Part shown: piece after piece, positions 16,706 to 25,045 of the stretch
Numbering within the stretch: position 1 is the first letter of the stretch
Layout of the letters: the number at the start of each line of letters is the position of its first letter
Assembly (NCBI GenBank): GCA_964618175.1
Contig: CAZTZX010000005.1
Coordinates: forward strand, 1 to 52,268
Source: DTU018 sp964618175
GTDB taxonomy: Bacteria > Bacillota > Syntrophomonadia > Syntrophomonadales > Syntrophomonadaceae
Reading direction: 5' to 3'
Length of the DNA: 52,268 bases
Translations under genes and position numbers: made by a program
Notes under the pieces: model-generated
The model's input: the letters and a program-made list of their open reading frames with translations, nothing else
Databases searched by the model: none
Told to the model about the DNA's origin: nothing

Positions 16706-16773
16706 TGTCATCCTGAGCGGTAGCGAAGGATCTACGGCATTTATAAGACTCTTCGCTATCGCTCAGAGTGACA
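16706..16773. repeat. 68-bp extragenic palindromic repeat
   Basis: An imperfect inverted repeat: TGTCATCCTGAGCGGTAGCG on the left pairs with CGCTATCGCTCAGAGTGACA on the right. The motif TGTCA-CCTGAGCG-AGCGAAG-ATCT is one I recognise as a dispersed intergenic repeat in many bacterial genomes. It lies in the 278-nt gap between clpC and radA, outside any gene. It could fold in RNA read from either strand. Confidence 0.8.
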
Positions 16774-16827
16774 ATATTGAAGGATTTGTTGAATTATACA
16801 AAGTCCTCATTTGTCTAATTATCCATA

Positions 16828-16858
16828 AAAAAGCAGGGAATCTTACGAAATCCCTGCC
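16828..16858 (-). terminator. terminator after clpC
   Basis: The stem GCAGGGA/TCCCTGC (16834-16840, 16852-16858) is followed on the minus strand by TTTTTT. It ends the ctsR operon. Confidence 0.88.
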
Positions 16859-16868
16859 AAATATTCGT

Positions 16869-19358
16869 TTATGCGTTGACCGTTTTCCTGACTACTATTT
16901 CGTTATCCCTAGCATCAACCGTGATGGTGTCTCCTGGCATAACGGTTCTTTTCAGTATCTCTTCGGAGACAGTATCCTCCACTAACCTTTGGATAGCTCG
17001 CTTTAAGGGACGGGCGCCAAAGGCCGGATCATAGCCTTTTTTCAATATTAATTCTTTCGCGCTATCACTCACATGCAGGCTAAAACCGTTCTCAGTGACC
17101 CGGGTTTTCAGTTCCTCCATGAGCAGATCGACGATTTCTTTTAGTTCGCTTTCGGTAAGGCTTTGGAAGACAATGGTCTCATCAATACGATTCAAGAATT
17201 CCGGGCGGAAAGTATGCTTCATCTGGTCTAGCATGCGTTCTTTCATTTTTTCATAGTCGGCCTCACTATCTGCTCTACTGGTAAATCCAACTACTTTGGC
17301 ATTACGTACTGATTCTGCTCCTACATTAGAAGTCATAATGACCACGGCATTACGAAAATCTACCGTTCGTCCCTGCCCATCGGTTAACCGTCCGTCTTCT
17401 AATACCTGCAGTAGAATATTAAATACATCCGGATGGGCTTTTTCGATTTCATCTAAAAGTATGACTGAGTAAGGCTTGCGCCGTATTTTCTCGGTCAGTT
17501 GACCACCTTCATCATAGCCTACATAACCGGGAGGCGAGCCTATCATTCTGGCCACAGCATGCTTCTCCATATATTCTGACATATCCAGACGGATAACCGC
17601 CTCTTCACTGCCGAACATGGCTTCCGCCAACGCTCTGGCCAACTCAGTTTTACCAACTCCGGTTGGTCCCAGAAAAACAAAGCTGCCGATCGGCCGTTTG
17701 GGATTTTTCAAACCAGCCCGAGCTCTTCTAACGGCACGTGCTACTGCTTTCACCGCTTCCTCCTGGCCAACAACTCTTTTGTGCAGGATTTCCTCCAGAT
17801 GCACTAGCCGTTCGCTTTCCTCTTCAGCTAGTTTGCTCACCGGAATACCGGTCCAGCTGGAAACGATAGCAGCGATATCCTCTTCTCCTACGGTACCCAT
17901 CCCCAGACTGCGCTTATTGGCCCACTCTTTGCGTTCGCTTTCGATCTGTTCTTTGAGCTTTTGCTCCTCATCGCGCATCTGGGCTGCCTTTTCATATTCC
18001 TGGGCATTAATGGCCTCTTCCTTTTCTTTGATCAGTTCCTGCAGTCGATTTTCCCATTCCTTAATGTCATCAGGCACAACATAATTAGCCAGGCGAACCC
18101 GCGAAGAGGCTTCATCGATCAGGTCGATCGCCTTGTCGGGCAGATAGCGGTCACTGATGTAGCGGAAAGATAGCTGAACAGCTGCTTCTATCGCATCATC
18201 ACCTATTTTTACGGCATGATGTGCTTCATAGCGGTCACGCAGACCTTTAAGTATTTCTATACTTTCCTCCAAAGTCGGCTCATCTACCATAATGGGTTGA
18301 AAACGCCGTTCCAGAGCAGCATCTTTTTCAATGTGTTTACGGTATTCGTCCAGGGTGGTCGCTCCCACACACTGGAATTCGCCCCGGGCCAGGGAAGGTT
18401 TCAGAATATTGGCAGCATCGATAGCGCCCTCGGCGGCACCGGCCCCTACAATAGTATGAAGCTCATCTATAAATGCTATTACATCACCGGCTGTCTTAAT
18501 TTCAGCGACGATCTTGGTGAGCCGGTCTTCAAATTCACCCCGGTATTTGGTTCCAGCCACCATAGCGGAAATGTCTAGGGCGACAACGCGCTTGTTGCCC
18601 AATATTTCCGGAACCTGGTTCTCGACAATGCGCTGGGCCAGGCCCTCAACAATAGCTGTTTTACCTACGCCGGGATCGCCAATTAGTACCGGATTGTTTT
18701 TAGTTCGCCTTGATAGTATCTGTACAACCCTTTCAATTTCCTTATTACGTCCGATTACCGGGTCGAGGCGTCCTTCGGTGGCATCCTGAGTTAGATCCCG
18801 ACTGAACGTATCCAGAGTCGGAGTCTTACTCTTGGACTTGCGTTTACTGTTCCCCTGGGGAGGGGAAAAATTGACAGAAGGATCCTGGTAAACGCCGGCT
18901 TGTGGATTCTGGGGATCACCGCCCAATAGAGTCATCACCTGCTGACGCAACTGATCCAGTTTTACTCCCATCTCGGTCAACACCTGACCAGCCACACCTT
19001 CCTCTTCCCGCAGCAAAGCCAGTAAGAGGTGTTCAGTCCCCACATAGTTTACTCCCTGCAGGCGGGCTTCATCGAAAGCCAAATTAAAAACCTTTTTGGC
19101 CCGCGGGGTCACTGGCAGATCGCCATCCGCTGGTTCAGCCTCGCCATGACCCTGGCCAATAACCCGGGTCACCTCACTGCGCACTCTATCCAAATCTACA
19201 CCCATATTGAGCAAGGCCCGGGCTCCTACCCCTTCTCCTTCTTTCAAAAGCCCCAGCAGGATGTGTTCCGTGCCGATGGCGGGATGGCTTAACTGGCGAG
19301 CTTCTTCCTGGGCATAAATAACTGCATTTCTAGCTCTCTGCGTAAAACGTCTGAACAT
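16869..19358 (-). CDS. clpC: Clp protease ATP-binding subunit ClpC
   Basis: A Hsp100 unfoldase of 829 residues that feeds substrates to ClpP. Two Clp-N repeats (1-145) come first, then AAA1 with Walker A GDPGVGKTAIVEG (about 228). A UVR/middle domain (about 420-460, EYEKAAQMRDEEQKLKEQ) binds adaptors. AAA2 has Walker A GPTGVGKTELARA and DEIEKAHPDVFN. In Bacillus, ClpC degrades proteins marked by phospho-arginine from McsB. It is the last gene of the CtsR-controlled operon, 26 nt after mcsB, with AAGGAGG before the start. Confidence 0.97.
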   Translation of the reverse strand: MFRRFTQRARNAVIYAQEEARQLSHPAIGTEHILLGLLKEGEGVGARALLNMGVDLDRVRSEVTRVIGQGHGEAEPADGDLPVTPRAKKVFNLAFDEARLQGVNYVGTEHLLLALLREEEGVAGQVLTEMGVKLDQLRQQVMTLLGGDPQNPQAGVYQDPSVNFSPPQGNSKRKSKSKTPTLDTFSRDLTQDATEGRLDPVIGRNKEIERVVQILSRRTKNNPVLIGDPGVGKTAIVEGLAQRIVENQVPEILGNKRVVALDISAMVAGTKYRGEFEDRLTKIVAEIKTAGDVIAFIDELHTIVGAGAAEGAIDAANILKPSLARGEFQCVGATTLDEYRKHIEKDAALERRFQPIMVDEPTLEESIEILKGLRDRYEAHHAVKIGDDAIEAAVQLSFRYISDRYLPDKAIDLIDEASSRVRLANYVVPDDIKEWENRLQELIKEKEEAINAQEYEKAAQMRDEEQKLKEQIESERKEWANKRSLGMGTVGEEDIAAIVSSWTGIPVSKLAEEESERLVHLEEILHKRVVGQEEAVKAVARAVRRARAGLKNPKRPIGSFVFLGPTGVGKTELARALAEAMFGSEEAVIRLDMSEYMEKHAVARMIGSPPGYVGYDEGGQLTEKIRRKPYSVILLDEIEKAHPDVFNILLQVLEDGRLTDGQGRTVDFRNAVVIMTSNVGAESVRNAKVVGFTSRADSEADYEKMKERMLDQMKHTFRPEFLNRIDETIVFQSLTESELKEIVDLLMEELKTRVTENGFSLHVSDSAKELILKKGYDPAFGARPLKRAIQRLVEDTVSEEILKRTVMPGDTITVDARDNEIVVRKTVNA

Positions 19359-19384
19359 ATTGCTTCCTCCTTACCATAAATCAG

Positions 19385-20473
19385 TTAATTGCCGGTTGCC
19401 TGTGAATTATCTGGCCCGGTCTTATTACCGGTTAGTTTTTCTTTGATGACTTCTGCTCTATGAACATCACGACTGGTCGGGTCCATTTCTTTACCAGCTC
19501 GTTTTTGCAAATGAGCCGGACTAATAGCCACTACTAATTCATTAAGGGCGTAGGGACGAATACCCTCTATGATGCCCATATTGACTCCCAGCCGAACTTC
19601 TGACAACTGACTCAGTGCTTCACTTGATGCTATTACCCGGGCATTGGTAAGAGTTCCATAAGCACGGCATACTCTATCCTCCAAGCGGATACTCATCTGT
19701 GTTTTCAGATTCTCTCGCAGCATCTGTTCCTGCTGTATGACTTGCCGGGCGACCGCACTTAAATTACTGATGATGTCTTCCTCGGTTTGCCCCAAAGTTA
19801 TCTGATTCGAAACCTGGAAAAAGTTGCCCATGGCCTCGCTGCCTTCTCCATAAATGCCACGCACTGTTAGACCCAATTGTCCGATATAATGAATGACGGC
19901 ATTAAGCTGTCCAGTAATAACTATGGCCGGTAAATGCAGCATTACCGATGCTCTCATACCTGTGCCCACATTAGTTGGACAGGCCGTTAAGTAGCCACGA
20001 TGTTCATCAAAAGCGAAGTTGAGATTCTTTTCCAGTTCGTCATCTACCTGTTGTACTCTTTGATAACATTCCTCCATCTGCAGTCCCGGTAAAAGACCTT
20101 GAATACGCAGATGGTCTTCCTCATTGATCATTATAGAAAGTGAGCCATCATCATCCACTAACAAACCATGATAGAATTTATCTGACTTGGCATGATCAGG
20201 GCTGATCAAATGTTTTTCCACTAAGATCTGGCGATCCAGAGCGGGAAGGTCACTGAATTTGATCAGCTGCATCTCCTCTTTTAAGGAGCTCTTTTCCCAG
20301 GCCCCAATTATTTGCTGCCAGCAGTCCTGACCGCTATTTTCATCTAACAGATGGGGAAAGGGAACCGTCTGAAGGTTACGCGCCAACCGTACCCGGCTGC
20401 TTATTGCGATATCTGATTCGGGTCCCTGCTCCATCCAGCCAACATAAGTGCTATTAAGTAGGTCACTGCCCAT
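19385..20473 (-). CDS. mcsB: protein arginine kinase McsB
   Basis: A phosphagen-kinase-fold enzyme (362 residues) that phosphorylates arginines on proteins, including CtsR, to tag them for ClpCP. Nucleotide-binding arginines lie in ISSRVRLARNL (about 25-35). The guanido-kinase signature CPTNVGTGMRASVMLHLP contains the reactive Cys. The C-terminal RDVHRAEVIKEKL region is present. The start has GAGGTG 7 nt upstream and follows mcsA after 12 nt. The opposing phosphatase YwlE is encoded at 40680. Confidence 0.95.
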   Translation of the reverse strand: MGSDLLNSTYVGWMEQGPESDIAISSRVRLARNLQTVPFPHLLDENSGQDCWQQIIGAWEKSSLKEEMQLIKFSDLPALDRQILVEKHLISPDHAKSDKFYHGLLVDDDGSLSIMINEEDHLRIQGLLPGLQMEECYQRVQQVDDELEKNLNFAFDEHRGYLTACPTNVGTGMRASVMLHLPAIVITGQLNAVIHYIGQLGLTVRGIYGEGSEAMGNFFQVSNQITLGQTEEDIISNLSAVARQVIQQEQMLRENLKTQMSIRLEDRVCRAYGTLTNARVIASSEALSQLSEVRLGVNMGIIEGIRPYALNELVVAISPAHLQKRAGKEMDPTSRDVHRAEVIKEKLTGNKTGPDNSQATGN

Positions 20474-20485
20474 TACATTTCACCT

Positions 20486-20989
20486 CTAATCCAACTGCTT
20501 TTCCAGCTCTTTGATAGAGTCCCGGATCTCGGCAGCTTGTTCGTATTGTTCTGCAGCTACTGCTTCTTGTAACTGCCCTTTTAGACCCTCAATTTTCTTC
20601 TTTAGTAACACTTTTTCTCCACCTCGGGCTGGAACTTTGCCAATATGTTGGCTGTTACCATGAATGCGGCGCAAGGTAGGCTCTAAAGCCTCATCAAATT
20701 CGCGGTAGCATTGCGCACAGCCCAGTTTACCGGTATGGGTTATATCATTAAAAGTAAATTTACAATGCGGACAGGTCAACGACTCGGTACTAGAGGCCTT
20801 TTGCTGACTGCCAAAGTTGTGTCCCAAAAAGCTACCCAAAAGATTGGGGATAGAAAATTGACCATCCATGATCAAAGCCCCTTTTTGAGTTGCGCAGGTA
20901 TCACAAAGATGCGATTCCACTTTTTTACCGTTATAAAACTGAGTTAAATGAACTGTTGCTGGTTGCTGTTTACATTCATCACAAAGCAT
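20486..20989 (-). CDS. mcsA: activator of McsB, McsA
   Basis: A zinc-binding activator of the arginine kinase (167 residues). Four CxxC-type pairs are visible: CDEC (3-6), CDTC (29-32), CPHC and CAQC. A C-terminal UVR motif (EQYEQAAEIRDSIKELEKQ) can contact ClpC. It lies between ctsR (14 nt gap) and mcsB. AAAGGGGG precedes the ATG. Confidence 0.95.
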   Translation of the reverse strand: MLCDECKQQPATVHLTQFYNGKKVESHLCDTCATQKGALIMDGQFSIPNLLGSFLGHNFGSQQKASSTESLTCPHCKFTFNDITHTGKLGCAQCYREFDEALEPTLRRIHGNSQHIGKVPARGGEKVLLKKKIEGLKGQLQEAVAAEQYEQAAEIRDSIKELEKQLD

Positions 20990-21003
20990 CTTTTTAACCC
21001 CCT

Positions 21004-21432
21004 TTATGATTCCATCTTTACATATTCATTCAGGGCCTTTTTAATACCCTCAAAAATCTTTTCCTGAGTCTCGCACGGGAACTGGTTAAAGGCATGCAAG
21101 AGCAAATAAGTTAGTAGCTCGTTTTCCCGGCTGGAGATTAGTTGATTACTGGTAAGGTAATTGCAGTAGTAGAACAAATCATTTAGATTCGCAGCATCGT
21201 GAGGAAGGTTGTAGCGAGCGATCCTTACATAGCCTTTACCCCCGCGGCGGCTCTCAGTTATAAAACCCTCCTGCTCAGTAAATCTGGTACTGATAACATA
21301 GGTCACCTGTGAAGGGACACAGCTGAAAGTCTCCGCCAGTTCCGAACGCTGTATTTCAATGCGGTTTTCTTCACTGCGATCGATCAGGACTTTCAGATAC
21401 TGCTCTATTTTATCGGCTAAACTTCTTTTCAT
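21004..21432 (-). CDS. ctsR: class III heat-shock repressor CtsR
   Basis: A winged-helix repressor of clp genes (142 residues). The DNA-binding half has SELAETFSCVPSQVTYVIS, and the heat-sensing wing contains the Gly-rich SRRGGKGYVRI. ATG 21432 is chosen because AAAGG lies 7 nt upstream, whereas the ATG at 21441 touches it. The gene is the first of the operon and has a CtsR operator at its own transcription start, so it is autoregulated. Confidence 0.95.
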   Translation of the reverse strand: MKRSLADKIEQYLKVLIDRSEENRIEIQRSELAETFSCVPSQVTYVISTRFTEQEGFITESRRGGKGYVRIARYNLPHDAANLNDLFYYCNYLTSNQLISSRENELLTYLLLHAFNQFPCETQEKIFEGIKKALNEYVKMES

Positions 21433-21443
21433 CTCTCTCATCC

Positions 21444-21460
21444 TTTGACTTTGTTTGACT
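21444..21460 (-). promoter_or_regulatory. CtsR operator
   Basis: On the minus strand AGTCAAA-CAA-AGTCAAA, a direct heptad repeat that fits the CtsR box RGTCAAA-NAN-RGTCAAA. It covers the predicted transcription start and lies 11 nt before the ctsR start codon. Confidence 0.93.
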
Positions 21461-21464
21461 TTCG

Positions 21465-21470
21465 ATTATA
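21465..21470 (-). promoter_or_regulatory. -10 box of the ctsR operon promoter
   Basis: TATAAT immediately upstream of the CtsR box. No good -35 is seen at 16-18 nt, which suggests a promoter with a weak -35. Confidence 0.6.
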
Positions 21471-21479
21471 TTTTATTAT

Positions 21480-21772
21480 GAGTTCTCCTACTAGTAAACC
21501 CCCATTTCCATCTCTCACGGACAGTGTCGTTCGGTATTTTGACTTTTCTTAACCATTTCTCCTTATTTCTATTGTATCCATCTTTCAATGCCTTCAATCG
21601 ATTAAAGTCAAAAAAATAAAGGCCTAAGTAGCCTCCAGCATTTTCGGTTTTGGCTGGCGGCTTGTAGGGGGCGATGCCCACATCGCCCCGCGCTTTCGTA
21701 TATCAAATGCGGCACGAGTGTCTATGCCAAGCCAAACCCATATGATGCTTTTTATGATTGCCAGGAACCCGG
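21480..21772. other. about 290 nt without a recognisable gene, next to the scaffold gap
   Basis: No open frame here has a ribosome site or a recognisable product. It contains a 22-bp inverted repeat GGGGCGATG-CCCA-CATCGCCCC (21668-21689), which looks like a dispersed extragenic palindrome. The rest is unassigned. Confidence 0.6.
21668..21689. repeat. perfect 9-bp inverted repeat, GGGGCGATG/CATCGCCCC
   Basis: A 4-nt loop separates two perfect arms. There is no T run on either side, so it is not a normal terminator. It lies about 80 nt from the N gap; a repeat family here may explain why the assembly broke. Confidence 0.6.
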
Positions 21773-21872
21773 NNNNNNNNNNNNNNNNNNNNNNNNNNNN
21801 NNNNNNNNNNNNNNNNNNNNNNNNNNNNNNNNNNNNNNNNNNNNNNNNNNNNNNNNNNNNNNNNNNNNNNNN
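21773..21872. other. scaffold gap (100 N)
   Basis: Exactly 100 N, a conventional placeholder for a gap of unknown size. It lies between the ctsR promoter region and the stop of the FtsA-like gene, at the junction of two conserved gene blocks. Genes could be missing here. Confidence 0.95.
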
Positions 21873-21890
21873 GCGCCTTCCACCCAGATA

Positions 21891-24020
21891 TCAGCTTTCC
21901 CAACTAAGTTCAATTTTACTGCCGTCGCTGATAGGAGTGGTGAAACCTGCCGTTTCTCCATTTACGTACATCAGGATCTTTCCGGTGGTGCTGGGTTTTA
22001 CTTCTATCACTCGAAAGATATCACTGAGAATGGCTTGATGATGAGTACGGTCTAGCTGTAGTTCCATCCCGTCAGTTAATAAATTATCCATGTCAACCGG
22101 TTGGCCGTTTGTTAACAGGCGCACTTGTCGGCTGCTTAAATCCACAGGCTGACCATTTACGGTCACTCTCAATGTCAACAATTCTTGGCTGCCGGGAATA
22201 TCCCTTATTCTTGGTTCGACTGAGATCAGTTGATAGCCAACCCGATCCCCCCAGTCAATCAAATCCTGTAACTGAGCGGGGTGCCCATTTACGGTGACCT
22301 CTACCGGCAGCCAGCGACAGATCTTATCCTCCCCATTTAACCGATAGTGATAGATAGTTTCCTCCAGCATTTGGGGTGGGACTCCCGCCTGTAGCAGCAC
22401 ATTGCCTAGTTGATTGGCTTGCAAAACCTTTACTTGGGCTCGATCAGGAATCTCACGGTCGATGTCCCACTTTTGCCCATTTACGGTCAACGTGGGTAGC
22501 AAGGGCATTTCTTCGCCGTTAATCCAGGCACTGCCACGCACGAGAGGCATTAGATCCTTAATGAAGAGGTGTGCATCAGCTCCATCCGTCCCTCGAGCAT
22601 AGCTGATATAGTCGCCCTCTTTAATAAGAGTATCCAAAGATGCCTCTTCTCCATTTACCTGGATTTCAGGTGGTGTTCCCAGTTGTCCCTTAAATACTTT
22701 TATTACACCATTTAACTCCAGAGTTTTGCCCAGGCCCGGCTTCCCATAAATATTAGCCAGAGAGATTCCGGAACTTAGCAGAGCGCTGGCCACGGTAAGA
22801 TGGCCCATATTCCACATGGGAATTTCCCGTTTATTGACCTGTACCCGAATAAAGGGAGTCGCCGGAGTTATCAGGGCATGATAGGCAATACCTAAAGGAG
22901 TTACCCCCTGCGGTCCTGTCAAGTAGTCAGGATCAACAGTGATAAAATCAAAGGCCTCGGGGGTGCGTGTGCCAACGCGGTTAGATGGCAGTCCCAATGA
23001 TGAAGCCAGTAAACCCATGAGGTTCACGGTCAAGCTTCCTCCCCCAACGCAGATCACAGCATCAGGTGCTTTTTGATTTAGGGAAAGAATGCTTTCCGCA
23101 ATAGCCATAGCTATTTCCCGGGTAGCGGGCTCCAAAACTTTGTTTACGTCCGCTATTGGTAACTGGAGTTGGTTGCCTAAAATATCCACACATTCAAGCA
23201 CTTCCTGGCTCAACATCTGTCTTTTTAGCTGCTCAGCGCTTAAAAAGTCCAGCAAATAATGCTGGGCCAGCTTTTCGGTGAGCTCGTCCCCACCCAGCGG
23301 AACCATGTCATAAGCATACACGTTACCGCTTCTTACCAGAGCAATATCGGCGGTGCCGGCTCCAATATCAACCAAGGCCAGATTGAGCATGCGCATATTG
23401 GGAGAAATAGCAACAGCAATAGCGGCTATGGGTTCCAATGTCAAGCTTTGTACACTCAAATCGGCATGTTTAAGAGCTGAAAAGAGGCTGTCTACAACCA
23501 CTCTGGGCAAAAAGGTAGCTACCACTTCTACGGCAATCTCTGCCCCTATCTGGCCCACAAGACTGCCTAAAACCTGTTGCTCCAACTGATAAGCCACTAC
23601 ACTGTATCCCACACAAAAAAACTGGCTGCTGTCTCCGCTCAGGCGGCCTCCCTCCACTAGCTGAGCCTGAGCGTTCTGCACGGCTTCCAACTCCAGAGCC
23701 GTGACTTCCTGCCGGATGATTTCACTATTTTCAGGGCGCTTTTTGCGAGCAGTACCTGCAGTGGTTCGTAAGGACCTTCCTGCAGCTGCTGCGGCGGCGG
23801 ACTCCAACTTTAGATTTATTTTTTTCTCTAGAGATAGTTTTATATCCAATATGGTCTTGGCAACCGCTTCCACATCATGAATCTGCCCGTCCATCATAGC
23901 GCGGGTCTGGTGTTCTCGCATTTCACTGCCGATGACTACATATCCATCTGCCGATTTCTCCATAACTAGTCCCACGATTTTGCGAGTACCGATATCCAGG
24001 GCGAAAGTTTTATCTTCCAT
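21891..24020 (-). CDS. FtsA/PilM-like actin-fold ATPase with repeated VNG modules
   Basis: 709 residues in two halves. Residues 1-390 have an FtsA/PilM-type actin fold: FALDIGTRKIVGLV (phosphate 1), ALVDIGAGTADIALV (phosphate 2, about 216) and VICVGGGSL (adenosine motif, about 322). Residues 390-709 carry at least eight NG-centred modules (NG at about 455, 501, 513, 562, 577, 621, 637, 686). Several read VNGxxxxLxxLIxxGDxV, resembling ThiS-like beta-grasp folds. No membrane segment is seen. A role in envelope or cell-shape assembly is inferred only from the fold and the neighbours. GGGGAGG precedes the ATG. It follows the TagA-like gene after 30 nt. Confidence 0.85.
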   Translation of the reverse strand: MEDKTFALDIGTRKIVGLVMEKSADGYVVIGSEMREHQTRAMMDGQIHDVEAVAKTILDIKLSLEKKINLKLESAAAAAAGRSLRTTAGTARKKRPENSEIIRQEVTALELEAVQNAQAQLVEGGRLSGDSSQFFCVGYSVVAYQLEQQVLGSLVGQIGAEIAVEVVATFLPRVVVDSLFSALKHADLSVQSLTLEPIAAIAVAISPNMRMLNLALVDIGAGTADIALVRSGNVYAYDMVPLGGDELTEKLAQHYLLDFLSAEQLKRQMLSQEVLECVDILGNQLQLPIADVNKVLEPATREIAMAIAESILSLNQKAPDAVICVGGGSLTVNLMGLLASSLGLPSNRVGTRTPEAFDFITVDPDYLTGPQGVTPLGIAYHALITPATPFIRVQVNKREIPMWNMGHLTVASALLSSGISLANIYGKPGLGKTLELNGVIKVFKGQLGTPPEIQVNGEEASLDTLIKEGDYISYARGTDGADAHLFIKDLMPLVRGSAWINGEEMPLLPTLTVNGQKWDIDREIPDRAQVKVLQANQLGNVLLQAGVPPQMLEETIYHYRLNGEDKICRWLPVEVTVNGHPAQLQDLIDWGDRVGYQLISVEPRIRDIPGSQELLTLRVTVNGQPVDLSSRQVRLLTNGQPVDMDNLLTDGMELQLDRTHHQAILSDIFRVIEVKPSTTGKILMYVNGETAGFTTPISDGSKIELSWES

Positions 24021-24050
24021 TATTATCCTCCCCTGCTCCTGTTAGATTGT

Positions 24051-24809
24051 CTACTTACCGTATCTGGGTTTCTCAAACCTACTTTTTATTATCAGCCATA
24101 CAAAGCGAGGTAGCACCAATTGGCGCTTGTAACGAGAAGGTTCCGCTGTCAAGCGGTAGAGCCATTCCAAATTAAGTTTTATCATCCACTCAGGCGCTCT
24201 TTTCTTATGACCCGAGATTACATCCAAACTTCCCCCTATACCAATACACACCGGAACTTGTAACTGGTTCTTGTATTGGTCGATCCACCATTCTTGCCGC
24301 GGTGCCCCCAGGCCAACGAACAGAACCTGAGGATCGGTCCTTCCTATGTCAGCAATTATTTCTGGCTCCTCACTGGCACTGAAATAGCCATGCCGAACAC
24401 CGCCGACCGTTAAACCAGGATAGCGCTCCTGCAGTTGGTGGGCCGCTTGTTCCGCTATGCCAGGTGCTGCTCCTAAAAAGAACACCTTCCAGCCCCGCGA
24501 TGCAGCTCGCTGGCAGATTTGTTCCATGAGATCAATGCCGGTTACTCTTTCGGGGACATCTACTCCTAACTGGCGGGCTCCCCATACTATGCCTATTCCA
24601 TCCGGGGTAACCAGACTGGCCCGATTGATAAGATGGCGCAGGGCCGAATCATAATGGGCCTGATAGGCAATCTCGGCATTTAAGGTAATTATATGAGCAC
24701 TGTTACCTGGCTCCGCCTGGTCAATCCAGCCTTCCACCCTATCTAAAGTGGCTGCCATAGTTAGAGGATCCAGGCGGCAACCTAGTACATCAGAGTTACT
24801 ATCATGCAT
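24051..24809 (-). CDS. WecG/TagA/CpsF family glycosyltransferase
   Basis: 252 residues. The family transfers N-acetylmannosamine or a related sugar from UDP-sugar to a lipid-linked GlcNAc in teichoic acid or exopolysaccharide synthesis. Visible motifs are VTPDGIGIVWGAR, FFLGAAPGIAEQAA, VGLGAPRQEWWI and the C-terminal LNLEWLYRLTAEPSRYKR. GGAG lies 7 nt before the ATG. It pairs with the FtsA-like gene in a probable two-gene unit. The exact sugar product is not known from sequence. Confidence 0.9.
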   Translation of the reverse strand: MHDSNSDVLGCRLDPLTMAATLDRVEGWIDQAEPGNSAHIITLNAEIAYQAHYDSALRHLINRASLVTPDGIGIVWGARQLGVDVPERVTGIDLMEQICQRAASRGWKVFFLGAAPGIAEQAAHQLQERYPGLTVGGVRHGYFSASEEPEIIADIGRTDPQVLFVGLGAPRQEWWIDQYKNQLQVPVCIGIGGSLDVISGHKKRAPEWMIKLNLEWLYRLTAEPSRYKRQLVLPRFVWLIIKSRFEKPRYGK

Positions 24810-24907
24810 ATTAAATCTCCATTTGTCGTCAATCTTCTCTATGTGTAAATTAGCCTTTCCTTTAGTTTTTCCTTCCTCATCGGGGCCCTAACCATCAGAA
24901 AATGAAA

Positions 24908-24928
24908 ATTCCGTGCCAAAAGACACGG
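24908..24928 (-). terminator. second hairpin with T-rich tail upstream of the TagA-like gene
   Basis: The stem CCGTG/CACGG (24911-24928) is followed on the minus strand by AATTTTCATTTT. With the hairpin at 24953 it may complete termination after the flagellar gene, or act as an attenuator for the TagA-like gene. Confidence 0.45.
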
Positions 24929-24947
24929 TACAACCCACCAATTATTA

Positions 24948-24979
24948 GTAAAGGCAGACAGCTCAAGCCGCTGTCTGCC
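24948..24979 (-). terminator. terminator after the flagellar rod gene
   Basis: A perfect 10-bp stem GGCAGACAGC/GCTGTCTGCC (24953-24962, 24970-24979) with a short TTT tail on the minus strand. The weak T run lowers the confidence. Confidence 0.6.
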
Positions 24980-25045
24980 CTATATTCATGGTTCATTAAA
25001 GTTGCCTATCTGACCACCCTAGGCGCGAGCTATACCAAATTATCA

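Noticed and set aside
17617..18084. A 155-residue plus-strand frame opposite clpC
   Set aside because: A shadow of the well-defined clpC reading frame, with low-complexity Ser/Ala content and no ribosome site.
21466..21681. A 71-residue minus-strand frame upstream of ctsR
   Set aside because: It would run through the ctsR promoter, has no clear ribosome site and no family resemblance.
24840..24935. A possible riboswitch upstream of the TagA-like gene
   Set aside because: Hairpins are present, but none of the conserved cores I know (c-di-GMP, preQ1, SAM, others) can be read.
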